A DNA stretch of 64,000 bases from contig JASMDM010000067.1 in NCBI GenBank assembly GCA_030752795.1, forward strand, positions 146,984 to 210,983, given 5' to 3'. The first letter of the stretch is position 1, and every line of letters starts with the position of its first letter. The notes beneath the pieces are model-generated. The model had not been told where the DNA came from, searched no databases, and was given only the letters and a program-made list of their open reading frames with translations. Positions 8,918-18,117 of the stretch are shown in pieces. Source of the DNA: SAR202 cluster bacterium (GTDB taxonomy: Bacteria; Chloroflexota; Dehalococcoidia; Lucifugimonadales; UBA1123). The translations under genes were made by a program, and so were the position numbers.

Positions 8918-9814
8918 CTATAACGCCTTCACCGTCGATAGTTCAAGCTGGTCGACTTGGCGGGCCAGTTCTCGATACGTGAGGTCATCCGGCCTCATGC
9001 CAGGATGGCGGACGTTGGCAGCCTTGAACACCCCTCGTAGCCGCAGCACCTCTTTCGTCAGGTAGATTGCGATCCCCTGGCCCTGTCCCAAAGTCTGAAG
9101 CAGCGGGATGTACCGCTCGAACTCGCGCGTGGCTTCACCGTCTCTGCCGTCCTGATACAGATCCCAGACCGCGCGGAACACCTCGGGTATCGCGGCCGCG
9201 GGCATCGTCCCCACAGACCCGCGACGCAACTCCTCCACGAAGAAGTTGCCGCCTGCCCCGCCGAAGATGACCAGGTCGTCGCCGGCCAACTCCTTCGCCT
9301 GAGCAACTCTGGGCGCGGTCGGTGAGACCTCGACCTTCGCGTAACAGGCGTTCTCCGATTCGCGTGCGATCTGCACCGCCAGCGGCGGGGGCACGGGTCC
9401 AGAGCTGATGTCCTGGATGAAAATCGGAATTTCGATCGCGTCGGAGATTTGTCGGAAATATTCTCTGATCGAAACTGGCGCCGCCCCGGCCGGAGGAACT
9501 GCCATGACCGCGTCCGCGCCGAGTTCCTGGGCGTTCCAGCTATACTGGATCGCCAGATCCGTTCCAGGGCCGCCCGTATTGATGACGACCTTGACGCGTC
9601 CTCTCGCCTGGTCCACCACCGCGGTCGTCGCGAGATCGCGCTCCGACTCCGAGAGCTTGTACACCTCGCTGGCCATCGCTACGCCGACGCCGTGGACGCC
9701 GGCGTCGACAAGATATTCGACCTCTCGTTGCAAATCCTCGACATCGATACGCGAGTCGTCGTCGAAAGGCATCGCTAGAATCGGATAGACGCCTCGCATC
9801 GTGCGGTCTACCAT
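8918..9814 (-). CDS. Dihydrodipicolinate synthase/NAL family aldolase
   Basis: RGVYPILAMPFDDDSRIDVEDLQREVEYLVDAGVHGVGVAMASEVYKLSESER. Confidence 0.92.
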   Translation of the reverse strand: MVDRTMRGVYPILAMPFDDDSRIDVEDLQREVEYLVDAGVHGVGVAMASEVYKLSESERDLATTAVVDQARGRVKVVINTGGPGTDLAIQYSWNAQELGADAVMAVPPAGAAPVSIREYFRQISDAIEIPIFIQDISSGPVPPPLAVQIARESENACYAKVEVSPTAPRVAQAKELAGDDLVIFGGAGGNFFVEELRRGSVGTMPAAAIPEVFRAVWDLYQDGRDGEATREFERYIPLLQTLGQGQGIAIYLTKEVLRLRGVFKAANVRHPGMRPDDLTYRELARQVDQLELSTVKAL

Positions 9815-9938
9815 CGGATTTCCTCCCTCAAACAGCATGTGAACGTCGGCCATAATCGCCGACGCCCGTAGTCTAGAAGTGGTCGGATGCCCTGTCAAGA
9901 ACGGCCATGGGGATGCGTCGGCGCCAGTGAAGCCGTCG

Positions 9939-9981
9939 AAAACGAAAAACGCCGGAACGGTCAAGGTGAGCCGTTCCGGCG
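9939..9981 (-). terminator. Intrinsic terminator of the repeat lipoprotein gene
   Basis: Perfect 11-bp hairpin CGCCGGAACGG/CCGTTCCGGCG (9950-9981) followed on the minus strand by TTTTTCGTTTT. Confidence 0.8.
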
Positions 9982-10003
9982 AATTGGACTTGGGTTGGCG
10001 CTT

Positions 10004-11635
10004 CTATGCAGCGAAGGTCTCGGACAGATCGCCGTTGACCGTGACCGTGTACGTCTCGCCGGCGACGAATCCGTCTCCCAGAGGGATTTCAGTCTCGACG
10101 ATCGGCAGATCGGCCGTGCAAGGCATCATTCCGGTAACCTCGTAGTGAGTGACCGTCACGTCGACCGCGCCGTTGTATGGCCGAGAAACGCTGTATCCGT
10201 TGAACCACGAGCAACTGCTGCCTTTCGGAAGCTGGGAGACAACGTTCAACGTGTACGCGCCCGACTCGGTTTGGGGTGCAACGACTTCGATGTGCTCAAC
10301 CGGCGAGTCGGCAATGACTGCTTCCGGTCCTTCGAGGTCGCGTGCGGTGAAGGATGTGATCGCGGCGCCGTTGACGGTGACGCGGTACGCTTGATTAGGC
10401 GCGAAGTCGGTCCCGAGCGGAATCTCAGTCGACACGACTGGCAGATCCGCGGTGCAGGGCATCATCTCAGTCACCTCGAAGTGGGTGACCGTCACGTCGA
10501 TGACTCCCGCGTAGGGACGCGCAACATCGTATCCGTTGAACCACGAGCAACTGCTGCCTTTCGGAAGCCGAGAGACGACCTGCAGGATGTACGCGGTTGG
10601 GTCCGACTCGGAGACTACAACATCCACGCGCTCGATTGGCGAGTCCGCCATCGCGGTCTTGGGGCCTTCGTCTTGGGCCGTGAATGCATTCGTCACGTTT
10701 CCGTTTACCGACACCATGTACGTCTCGCCAGCCGTGAAGTCGCTGCCGAGCTCGACTTCGCCTTCGTGGATGCCGTACATCATCGTGCAGGGCACTGGCT
10801 CCGTCGGGGCAAAGTTGGTGACGGCGACGTCGATGTGGGCGCCTTCGCAAGCTACGGAGTAGTCTCCGAATTTGACGCATCCGCCCGGTAGACCGGAAAC
10901 GATGTGCAGCGTGTATTCGCGCGGGTTCGAATCGGAAGTCGTCAACTCGACGCTTTCTATCGGAGCCCGCGTCTCGGTCATGGCTGGTATGACTGGATCG
11001 GGGGGTTGCGCTGGCGAGGTCGCGACCTTGGTCAGCACCATGTCGACGTTTGTCGGCCCGCCGCGAGTGATCACGCTGTACCGGGTGTCGTTGATGAACG
11101 CTAGCTTTCCGCTTTGCGTGATCCTGGCCTGGACCGCGTAGCTGAACCTGTCATCGATTTCCGCTGGGTTGTATTCGATCTCGAACGCGATCGGAACCTG
11201 ACCGGGGCTCACGATGATCTGCTCTCCGATAGTAATGGCCGGAGCATCCATCCTTGAAACGTCAATCAGCTTGATTTCGACGACTGAATCGGGTGTCAGC
11301 GCGATGCGTTCCCGATAAGCGACCGTACCGGTGATTGTCGCGATCGCTGGCGCTTCTATCTCTACAGGCGCCGCCGGACCGACGGGAGCCACTGGGTTGG
11401 ACGGTTGTGCCGGCATAACCGGAGCGATGGGCTCGACGAGCGCTGCCGGGATTGCCGGAGCTATGGGCTTGATGGACACAATCGATTCTGCGGGAACCGC
11501 TGGTTGGCTGGGCGCCGCGGGTATTGCCGTCGCGGGCGGTTGTGCTGGCGCCGGGCTTGCGGGAGCGCTTGAACAGGCGATCATCGCCCCAGCTACCAAA
11601 CTCAATGCTAGTGTCGCTACGATCCTGGGTGTCAT
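10004..11635 (-). CDS. Lipoprotein with N-terminal YbaY-like domain and three ~110-aa tandem repeats
   Basis: Lipobox GAMIACSS; GTVAYRERIALTPDSVVEIKLIDVSR...ARITQSGKLAFINDTRY; repeated P(I/V)E..(Y)..VVS.LPKGSSCSWFNGY..TEMMPCTADLPV. Confidence 0.8.
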   Translation of the reverse strand: MTPRIVATLALSLVAGAMIACSSAPASPAPAQPPATAIPAAPSQPAVPAESIVSIKPIAPAIPAALVEPIAPVMPAQPSNPVAPVGPAAPVEIEAPAIATITGTVAYRERIALTPDSVVEIKLIDVSRMDAPAITIGEQIIVSPGQVPIAFEIEYNPAEIDDRFSYAVQARITQSGKLAFINDTRYSVITRGGPTNVDMVLTKVATSPAQPPDPVIPAMTETRAPIESVELTTSDSNPREYTLHIVSGLPGGCVKFGDYSVACEGAHIDVAVTNFAPTEPVPCTMMYGIHEGEVELGSDFTAGETYMVSVNGNVTNAFTAQDEGPKTAMADSPIERVDVVVSESDPTAYILQVVSRLPKGSSCSWFNGYDVARPYAGVIDVTVTHFEVTEMMPCTADLPVVSTEIPLGTDFAPNQAYRVTVNGAAITSFTARDLEGPEAVIADSPVEHIEVVAPQTESGAYTLNVVSQLPKGSSCSWFNGYSVSRPYNGAVDVTVTHYEVTGMMPCTADLPIVETEIPLGDGFVAGETYTVTVNGDLSETFAA

Positions 11636-11810
11636 GTCAATTTCTCCTCTGCTTTGATTTGTGATTTCTATAACTTATGACGTACGACGTCACAGTTTTG
11701 TTCCACAAACCAAACAGGGAACGAAAAACTCGAAACGAGCGGGGGCGCCAAAAAGGGGAGTGTCGTCGGCCAATTGAATCTGGAGTCTACGCTACGTTCA
11801 GCCTGCCGGT

Positions 11811-12485
11811 TTAGGCTTCCAACACGTGCAGGGTCTCGATAGAGGCGTCGGGCGAAACTAGCGCCACGTAGTCCCTGATTTGCTCCAGGTGAGCTGTGAT
11901 CTGCTCGGTCGATATGCCTTCGGGGCCGTAGATCGTAAACAGCACGTCCGTGGTGTCTCCTGAGATCGGCGTTCGTTTGTCGGGACCGTAGATGATGCTG
12001 GACATGACCCCATCGGTGTCGGCGATGAACATGTCGCCTTCCGTCAGGGTTTGCTCTTTGCCGTTCAGCATCGTGTAGGACTCGTCGCCGGCGGCCACGC
12101 CGACGACGACGGGCTCGCGAATAGAAGCGAGGTCGTGACCCGCCGTCAGGAGCTGGTTGTCGAGCTCCGCCGCGAACATCGCGCTGACCAACGCCGACGG
12201 TCTGGGCATATTTCGACCCTTGACCGTGACCGACTCCAATTGTCCCTGGACGTGATAGGTCTTCTTGAATCGCCGGTAGTATGCTGTGTATGCTTGGACG
12301 GTCGGCAGGGTGCGGATCACAGGCCTGCCTCCTTCCGAATACCGTCGGCGTAGATCGGTCTCGACATCGGCCATCCGACTATCCAGATCGGGGTGGTTCT
12401 TCGGGTTCGACACCCCGTGGATTGCCAGCACGCCAATCGACGCCTCGGGATAAGCTTGTCGCCAGGCATCTGTTGCAGTCAACAT
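11811..12485 (-). CDS. B3/B4 (PheT-like tRNA-editing) domain protein
   Basis: GVSNPKNHPDL...AYTAYYRRFKKTYHVQGQLESV...RPSALVSAMFAAELDNQLLTAGHDL. Confidence 0.8.
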   Translation of the reverse strand: MLTATDAWRQAYPEASIGVLAIHGVSNPKNHPDLDSRMADVETDLRRRYSEGGRPVIRTLPTVQAYTAYYRRFKKTYHVQGQLESVTVKGRNMPRPSALVSAMFAAELDNQLLTAGHDLASIREPVVVGVAAGDESYTMLNGKEQTLTEGDMFIADTDGVMSSIIYGPDKRTPISGDTTDVLFTIYGPEGISTEQITAHLEQIRDYVALVSPDASIETLHVLEA

Positions 12486-12585
12486 GGTGCACCTCCGTGG
12501 TTACATCGATCTGTTGCCGATCACAGCGAAGCGGATTCAGAGTATCACACGCGGCCCGGCGCCCTGTTGGCGGGATCGCCGTAAA

Positions 12586-13920
12586 TCAAGGCTTCGTGAC
12601 CAGCCTGGATATCGTCTTGTCGAAAGAGAGAATGTAGAGCTCTCCGGCTGGATCCTCCGCGAACGACGAAATTTCGAGGACCGTGTCGGCGAGTTCGGTC
12701 TGGGTCACAACCGAATCTTCGCCACTCGTAAGCACCCAAATCTTCCCGGAACAAAAGTCGCCGTAGACGTACGCTCCGTAAAGCTCGGGAAGCCGTGTCC
12801 CTCGATAGACGTATCCGCCTGTGATCGAACACCCGTCGTCGCGGCCGTACGCGCCGACTGGGAGTTCTAGGCCGGCCGTGTCGCACGGTCCTTGGGGTCG
12901 CGGATAGCAATCGCTCTCCTCCATCGCGTTCAAGCCGTAGTTTAGACCCGGCTTGATCACGTCGATCTCCTCGAGCCGGTTCTGACCGACATCGCCCGCC
13001 CAAAGGTCGCCGGTCAGCCGATCGAACGTGAATCGCCATGGGTTCCGCAGCCCGTACGCTCAAATCTCGCCTCGGGCGTTGCTCAATTCGATGAATGGGT
13101 TGTCGCCCGGTATCGTGTACGAACCGGTCGAGTCCAGGCTTGCGACATCGAAACGAAGGATCGTGCCCAGATGCGTTGCCGGATCCTGGCCGTTCCCGCG
13201 GGGGTCGCCTCGGCTTCCGGCGTCGCCCAATCCCAGGTACAGGTACCCGTCGGGTCCGAAGAGCACCTGCCCGCCGTTGTGGTTCTGGTATGGCTGATCG
13301 ACCTCCAAAACCACGAGCTCGCTGTCGGGGTCCGCACTGAGGCCGTCTGGTTCAACAGTGAACCGAGACAGCACGCCCCGATTGGGGTCGGACGCGTTGT
13401 AGTACACGAAAAGATATCCGGTTCGCTGAAAGTCCGGACCCAGGGCCAGTCCCAACAACCCCTCCTCGTTGCCTCGGTCCTTAACGCGATCCCTGATATC
13501 GAGTAACTCCGTGGCTTCGCCGTTTTCATCGCTGGCGTCGAAGCTCATGATTTGGCCAGGTTGGAGTACAAGGAACGCCGTGCCGGACACGTCGTCTGCG
13601 AAAGCCAAAGCGATCATGCGGCTGTAAGAGATCTTGGGGTAAGCATGCTCGACTCGAAACGCGCCTGCCAGCACACGTTGAACGGGGATCGGAACGGGAG
13701 TTGGCGTCGCCGTTGGCGTAAGCACAGTCACCGTCAAAGCGGCGGGTGTCGGTCGAACCTCAGGAGTAATCGGAGTGGCGCGGGCCGGGGTTGGCGATGA
13801 TGGTGGCGCCTGCGTAATCGCCGTGGGCGCGGTTGGCGGTGATGCCGGTGTTCGGTCGCCGCCGCCACCGCACGACATCGCAGCCAATGCAGCCACGGCG
13901 ACGATCAATAGACTTCGCAT
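12586..13920 (-). pseudogene. PQQ-dependent glucose/sorbosone dehydrogenase-like protein, interrupted by in-frame TGA (13060-13062)
   Basis: GNEEGLLGLALGPDFQRTGYLFVYY...GGQVLFGPDGYLYLGLGDAGSRGDP...[38 protein letters not shown]; same frame either side; family has [12 protein letters not shown]. Confidence 0.88.
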
Positions 13921-14118
13921 CCCGAGATTATACGCGAGTCACGCGATTCGGCGGCGGTGGCGTAGACGATGCGACGCGACGTCTGTTATCGGATCCTGCC
14001 GGGGCAGCAGGCAGACGTCGCGTCAGTTTGGGGGGGAAACTTGTATTGTAGCCGACCCCTGATCTCTCGATCTCAGAGGCGTCGGTGAACTCGGCCCACG
14101 GGTCGAGTTCATTTTTCC

Positions 14119-14286
14119 TTAGCTCATGTTCCCATAGCGCTGAGATGCCATGCGCTTGTAGTCGCTCCTGGCCTCGTCGATCGTGGGGCCGAATTGGCCG
14201 GTCTCCTGGCGAACCCGGTTCAAATAGGCCTCGAACCCGGTGGAGATGGTGCCGTGCCTGAATACGTGGGTGATCTTGTTAAACAT
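14119..14286 (-). CDS. Small conserved-looking protein (55 aa) divergent from LysR gene
   Basis: MFNKITHVFRHGTISTGFEAYLNRVRQETGQFGPTIDEARSDYKRMASQRYGNMS with AAGGAG ribosome site. Confidence 0.6.
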   Translation of the reverse strand: MFNKITHVFRHGTISTGFEAYLNRVRQETGQFGPTIDEARSDYKRMASQRYGNMS

Positions 14287-14430
14287 TGTGATCTTTCTCC
14301 TTCTTTTGCGGATCACCAACTGCGTTAGTGATTCATGTATTACTCTTCTAGTATCAGACATGTCAGTCATACCGCAAGGGATACTTCATGATATACTTCA
14401 TTCGATTACGTGATAATGAAGGCGGCCGGC

Positions 14431-15333
14431 ATGGAACTCAGAGAGTTACGCAGTTTTTGTACAGCCGCCAGAGTGCGCAGCATCTCGAGGGCCTCGGAGA
14501 TTCTTGGCATGGGGCAGCCGACGGTCACCACGCACATCAAGAAGCTCGAGGCTGAGCTCGGTGCCACGTTGTTCGACAGGTTCAAGCGTCCCATCCAGCT
14601 CACGTCGGTCGGCAAGACGCTGGCCGAGGTCGCGACTCCGCTCGTCGAAGGCATCGACGCGCTGGCCCAGACGGCTTCCGAAGCAGAGGAACGCGGACCA
14701 GTCGTGGTCGCCTCCACGCCAGACATCATTCCCCACACCCTTCTTCGAGTCGTGCGGGTGTTCCTGGCCCGCCACCCTCACATCCACCTGCGCATCAACT
14801 CGGCCACTCGGCGGGAGGTCGTGCGTCGAGTCGTCATCGGCGATGCCGACATGGGGATCGTCGCGCATGACGACATGGACGACCAACTCGATTTCGAAGG
14901 TCTGTTCGTCTACGACCGCGCGCTGGTAACGCCAAAGGATCACCCGCTGCTGGAAGAACCCCTGGAGTCGCTGACACAAGTCGCAAAGTGGCCGTTGATA
15001 TTGATGGGGCCGGGAACGCACACGCGTGAAATGCTCGAAGCCGAACTGCGCAGACACGGTGTGGACTACGAGATCATCGTCGAGCTCGACAGCCTCGACA
15101 TGATCAAACGTTACGTTGCCCTCGGGATGGGGGTGTCAATCGGACCCAAGCTGGCCATCGACCCGCAAGATGAGCACGAATTAGGGGTTGTCAGCCTGTC
15201 CCACCTGCTGCCGTTCGAGCAAGGCGGCATCATCACCCCTCGGGGCAAACGGCTTTCGCCGGCGGCCGAAAAATTCGCGGCAGTGATGAGGGACACGTTG
15301 GCCGCGGCGACATCGCCCAAACTCTCGCGCTAG
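14431..15333 (+). CDS. LysR-family transcriptional regulator
   Basis: MELRELRSFCTAARVRSISRASEILGMGQPTVTTHIKKLEAELGATLFDR. Confidence 0.96.
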   Translation: MELRELRSFCTAARVRSISRASEILGMGQPTVTTHIKKLEAELGATLFDRFKRPIQLTSVGKTLAEVATPLVEGIDALAQTASEAEERGPVVVASTPDIIPHTLLRVVRVFLARHPHIHLRINSATRREVVRRVVIGDADMGIVAHDDMDDQLDFEGLFVYDRALVTPKDHPLLEEPLESLTQVAKWPLILMGPGTHTREMLEAELRRHGVDYEIIVELDSLDMIKRYVALGMGVSIGPKLAIDPQDEHELGVVSLSHLLPFEQGGIITPRGKRLSPAAEKFAAVMRDTLAAATSPKLSR

Positions 15334-15356
15334 GCGAGATCTCGGCGACCGCGGAG

Positions 15357-16403
15357 TTACCCCCGTTTTATCCCGACCAGCTTGCCGGTCACGACGATGC
15401 GGTGATCGTAGACGAGCCTGGGAACGCACGCCACAAGCGTTATCGTCGCGTCGTCCGAGTCGTAGAGCCTCAGATCGTCCTGATGCACGACCCGCGTGGC
15501 AGTCACCTGGTAAAGAAACTCCTCGCCGTTCGATTCCAGGCTCACGTAGACGGGGTCGCCGTTTCTTAGCAGTTCAGGTATTTCTGGCAAACGGTGGAAG
15601 ACATTGCCCTCGCCCTTGATCGGGCTCTCAAGGTGGCCGAAATACCAGGAGTTCCCCGTCTCGCCCGGGTTGGCGCTTTCGGGGATGCGGCCCACGACCT
15701 TGTTCGGAGTCTCGTACTCGCTGCTGTCGCCCAAATCGATGATGGCAAGATCCGACACACTTGAGTCGACGCCGATGGTCGGGATGGTGATTCGCGTCGC
15801 GGCAGATCCCTCGCCGCGGTGCAGCGCGTCCGAGGCCGTAGCTTGCGTGTAACCGTCGGGCCTCCGTATCTCACCAAACGTGTATTCGTCGGCGCCAGCC
15901 CACTGAGGATCGCCCCAGTATTTCGGATGTACGTTGAAACCAGGATAGATGGCGTTGTAGCTGGAAACGAGGACGCCCCCATCGGCCGGAGGAAACTCGA
16001 CCGGGCTGACTTCCTTGGCAGCTTGAGGCGCCTGGGTAGGCGACGCCTCGGCCTTGGAGGCTTTCACCGCGACGACCGGAACGGGCGACGGGGGAACCGA
16101 TGCGGTCGGCGCGATCAGCACACCGCCGGCTTCGACGAACGAACGCGTGTCGGTCGTGACCGTTCTGATCGGCTTGAAGCTGCCGTCGGGGAGCAGGGCT
16201 CCGTGCACCTGAAGAGCATCGGCCGGGAGAGCGGGGAGAGCGACGGGACCGTCGATCGTGGCATTCAATTCGTCCAAGCGTGACGACGAATAGAGGCCGA
16301 AGCCGTAGTAAAAGCCCACCGCGGCCAGCACGGCAACGCCCACGATGATCGTTCCTACACCGCCAACCAACACCGGCCAGCGTCTGCGTTTGATCGTCGA
16401 CAT
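15357..16403 (-). CDS. Sortase family protein
   Basis: N-terminal TM anchor; catalytic-type motifs NSWYFGHLES (His), TITLVACVPR (Cys), YDHRIVVTGKLV (Arg). Confidence 0.87.
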   Translation of the reverse strand: MSTIKRRRWPVLVGGVGTIIVGVAVLAAVGFYYGFGLYSSSRLDELNATIDGPVALPALPADALQVHGALLPDGSFKPIRTVTTDTRSFVEAGGVLIAPTASVPPSPVPVVAVKASKAEASPTQAPQAAKEVSPVEFPPADGGVLVSSYNAIYPGFNVHPKYWGDPQWAGADEYTFGEIRRPDGYTQATASDALHRGEGSAATRITIPTIGVDSSVSDLAIIDLGDSSEYETPNKVVGRIPESANPGETGNSWYFGHLESPIKGEGNVFHRLPEIPELLRNGDPVYVSLESNGEEFLYQVTATRVVHQDDLRLYDSDDATITLVACVPRLVYDHRIVVTGKLVGIKRG

Positions 16404-16480
16404 CGAATCCTCGGACCGCATCCACCACCGCCAAACATCTGAATTTCGCGAACGCCCGAACCACAGTCGGACGATAGATC

Positions 16481-16490
16481 AGTATACCAT
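16481..16490 (-). promoter_or_regulatory. Extended -10 promoter element (ATGGTATACT) for the sortase gene
   Basis: TGGTATACT on minus strand; identical 10-mer also upstream of the neighbouring minus-strand gene. Confidence 0.5.
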
Positions 16491-16528
16491 TCCTGTTCGC
16501 TCGACCCACGAAAACGGGCCGAGGCGCC

Positions 16529-16557
16529 AAAAAAAAAGCCCTCTTACGAGGGCTTTA
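16529..16557 (-). terminator. Intrinsic terminator downstream of the zinc-ribbon gene
   Basis: AAAGCCCTC-GTAA-GAGGGCTTTTTTTTT on minus strand. Confidence 0.85.
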
Positions 16558-16578
16558 AATTCCGTATTTCGGTGTATG

Positions 16579-16794
16579 TTAACGCACGCGGGGAGTGTGC
16601 ATTGCGCCGCTCGCAATCGGCTCGTTTAGGTAGACGTCACCGTTGCGAATCTTGATGTTGAAGCCGCAATCCGGATTGCTGCAAACCCACGCTTTGTAAT
16701 GAATCGGCGCGCCTTGGCTGCCGAAATCGGACAACGGCAGCAATTTGCCTGGTTCACACTTTGTGCACTCGGGCCACCACCCATTACCTTCCAC
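16579..16794 (-). CDS. Small zinc-ribbon protein, GTG start
   Basis: VEGNGWWPECTKCEPGKLLPLSDFGSQGAPIHYKAWVCSNPDCGFNIKIRNGDVYLNEPI; two CxxC-type knuckles; AGGAGG before GTG. Confidence 0.8.
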   Translation of the reverse strand: MEGNGWWPECTKCEPGKLLPLSDFGSQGAPIHYKAWVCSNPDCGFNIKIRNGDVYLNEPIASGAMHTPRVR

Positions 16795-16840
16795 GCCGTC
16801 CTCCTCTTGAAAACCTGCCCTATTTGCGACAATCACAACA

Positions 16841-16850
16841 AGTATACCAT
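16841..16850 (-). promoter_or_regulatory. Extended -10 promoter element (ATGGTATACT) for the zinc-ribbon gene
   Basis: Same 10-mer as 16481-16490, 47 nt upstream of the GTG. Confidence 0.5.
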
Positions 16851-16986
16851 CGTGTCGGGCATTATAACAGGCGCGGAAGCGACGTAGCTGTGAGGGAACC
16901 ATGATGCATCATTAACGTAGCTTAACTGCATCTACATGCCGTTTTGCGTGATGAGTCTCGGAGCGTCACCGGGCAACTTTAGAGCG

Positions 16987-17538
16987 TCAATTTCCTCGCA
17001 ACGACGCGGAAAACAACGCGTCGTGAACTGCGCCGCGTTGCGTGAATGTCGTGCGCATTAAACTCGCATGATTGCCATGTATTCGCAGTCCCGCCGGAAT
17101 CTTCAATCCCGAGAGCACCTCTGAGGCGCGGCGCTTGCCCTCGGAAGTTGCATTGTCGCGGACCCGACCCAGCGTCAGGTGAGGTTGGTACGCCCGGTTG
17201 TCCGCCTCCAACCCCAGAGCCACGATTTCGCGCTCGACGGCCTCGTGGAGCCGGCCCAAGGCTTCGAGATCGCCATCGAGCCCGATCCACAGTACGCGCG
17301 GCGACCGCCAATTCGGAAACACGCCCGCCTTTCCGAGTCCCAGATCGAACGGATCCAGGCCGGCGGTCGCTCGGTCTATCGCCTCGGACACCTCGGCCAC
17401 ACGGCCGGCTTCAATGTCTCCGAGAAACTTCAACGTCAGATGAATGCCGTCCGGCCGCACTGTCCGCACGCCGCGAATGTCCGCTTGACCGATCTGCCGA
17501 ACCGCCGCGCTGAGCGCCAGTTTGACCGCATCAGGCAT
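16987..17538 (-). CDS. thpR: RNA 2',3'-cyclic phosphodiesterase
   Basis: Two H-x-T/S motifs: GIHLTLKFLG and YQPHLTLGRV. Confidence 0.92.
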   Translation of the reverse strand: MPDAVKLALSAAVRQIGQADIRGVRTVRPDGIHLTLKFLGDIEAGRVAEVSEAIDRATAGLDPFDLGLGKAGVFPNWRSPRVLWIGLDGDLEALGRLHEAVEREIVALGLEADNRAYQPHLTLGRVRDNATSEGKRRASEVLSGLKIPAGLRIHGNHASLMRTTFTQRGAVHDALFSASLRGN

Positions 17539-17570
17539 CTGAATCGCGATAAAGGTCTTGAGCTTCTCAG

Positions 17571-18114
17571 TCAGTGCGCGGGCTCCATCTCATCTCTGAA
17601 CTTGGCGAGCTCAGTGTACCAGCCAATCAGTTCGGCCATCGAATACGCGGCGTTGGCCGGGCTTGGGTTCGGAATCAGAAACACCCGCGACTGCCCGATA
17701 AGTCGATCTTGGAGACCCAGGTCCGGATTCTCATCGACCCCCTCTGCTCGCTTGAGGTAATTGACGTACGCAATCTTCCCGTGGAAGCGCACAATACGGG
17801 GAGAACATCGCAACAGGCGCCGCTTCAATTCCGGCGCCCAGCGCTTGTAGTCCGCCGCGCGAAGATCGGACGACCCGGCAGTCGGACGTTTTACCACGTC
17901 GGTGAACCCGATGCCCTGCTCCAGCGCTCGGGCGTCGGACGTCGGACGTCGCGTCCAGAGGCGGATCGAATATGCCCGCCTGGTTCGCCGCCGTCCAGAT
18001 TCGATTGCGGGGCGAGGCGAAGTAGTGACCGACCCTGACCGATTCAAGCCCCGGATTGAGCCCCACGAATACGAGACTCAGGCCCTCGCGCAGATGGTCG
18101 GGCAGCGTGTCCAA
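17571..18114 (-). pseudogene. Mug-like mismatch-specific DNA glycosylase, frameshifted by a 7-bp tandem duplication
   Basis: LVFVGLNPGLESVRVGHYFASPRNRIWTAANQAGIFDPPLDATSD in one frame continues as ALEQGIGFTDVVKRPTAGSSDL in another; GTCGGAC duplicated at 17934-17947. Confidence 0.88.
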
Positions 18115-18117
18115 GAT

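Noticed and set aside
9887-10891. 334-aa plus-strand ORF with internal repeats
   Set aside because: Repeats are the complement of the tandem repeats in the minus-strand lipoprotein gene.
14087-14116. GAACTCG/CGAGTTC hairpin followed by ATTTTT
   Set aside because: Terminator-like on plus strand, but no plus-strand gene ends upstream; function unclear.
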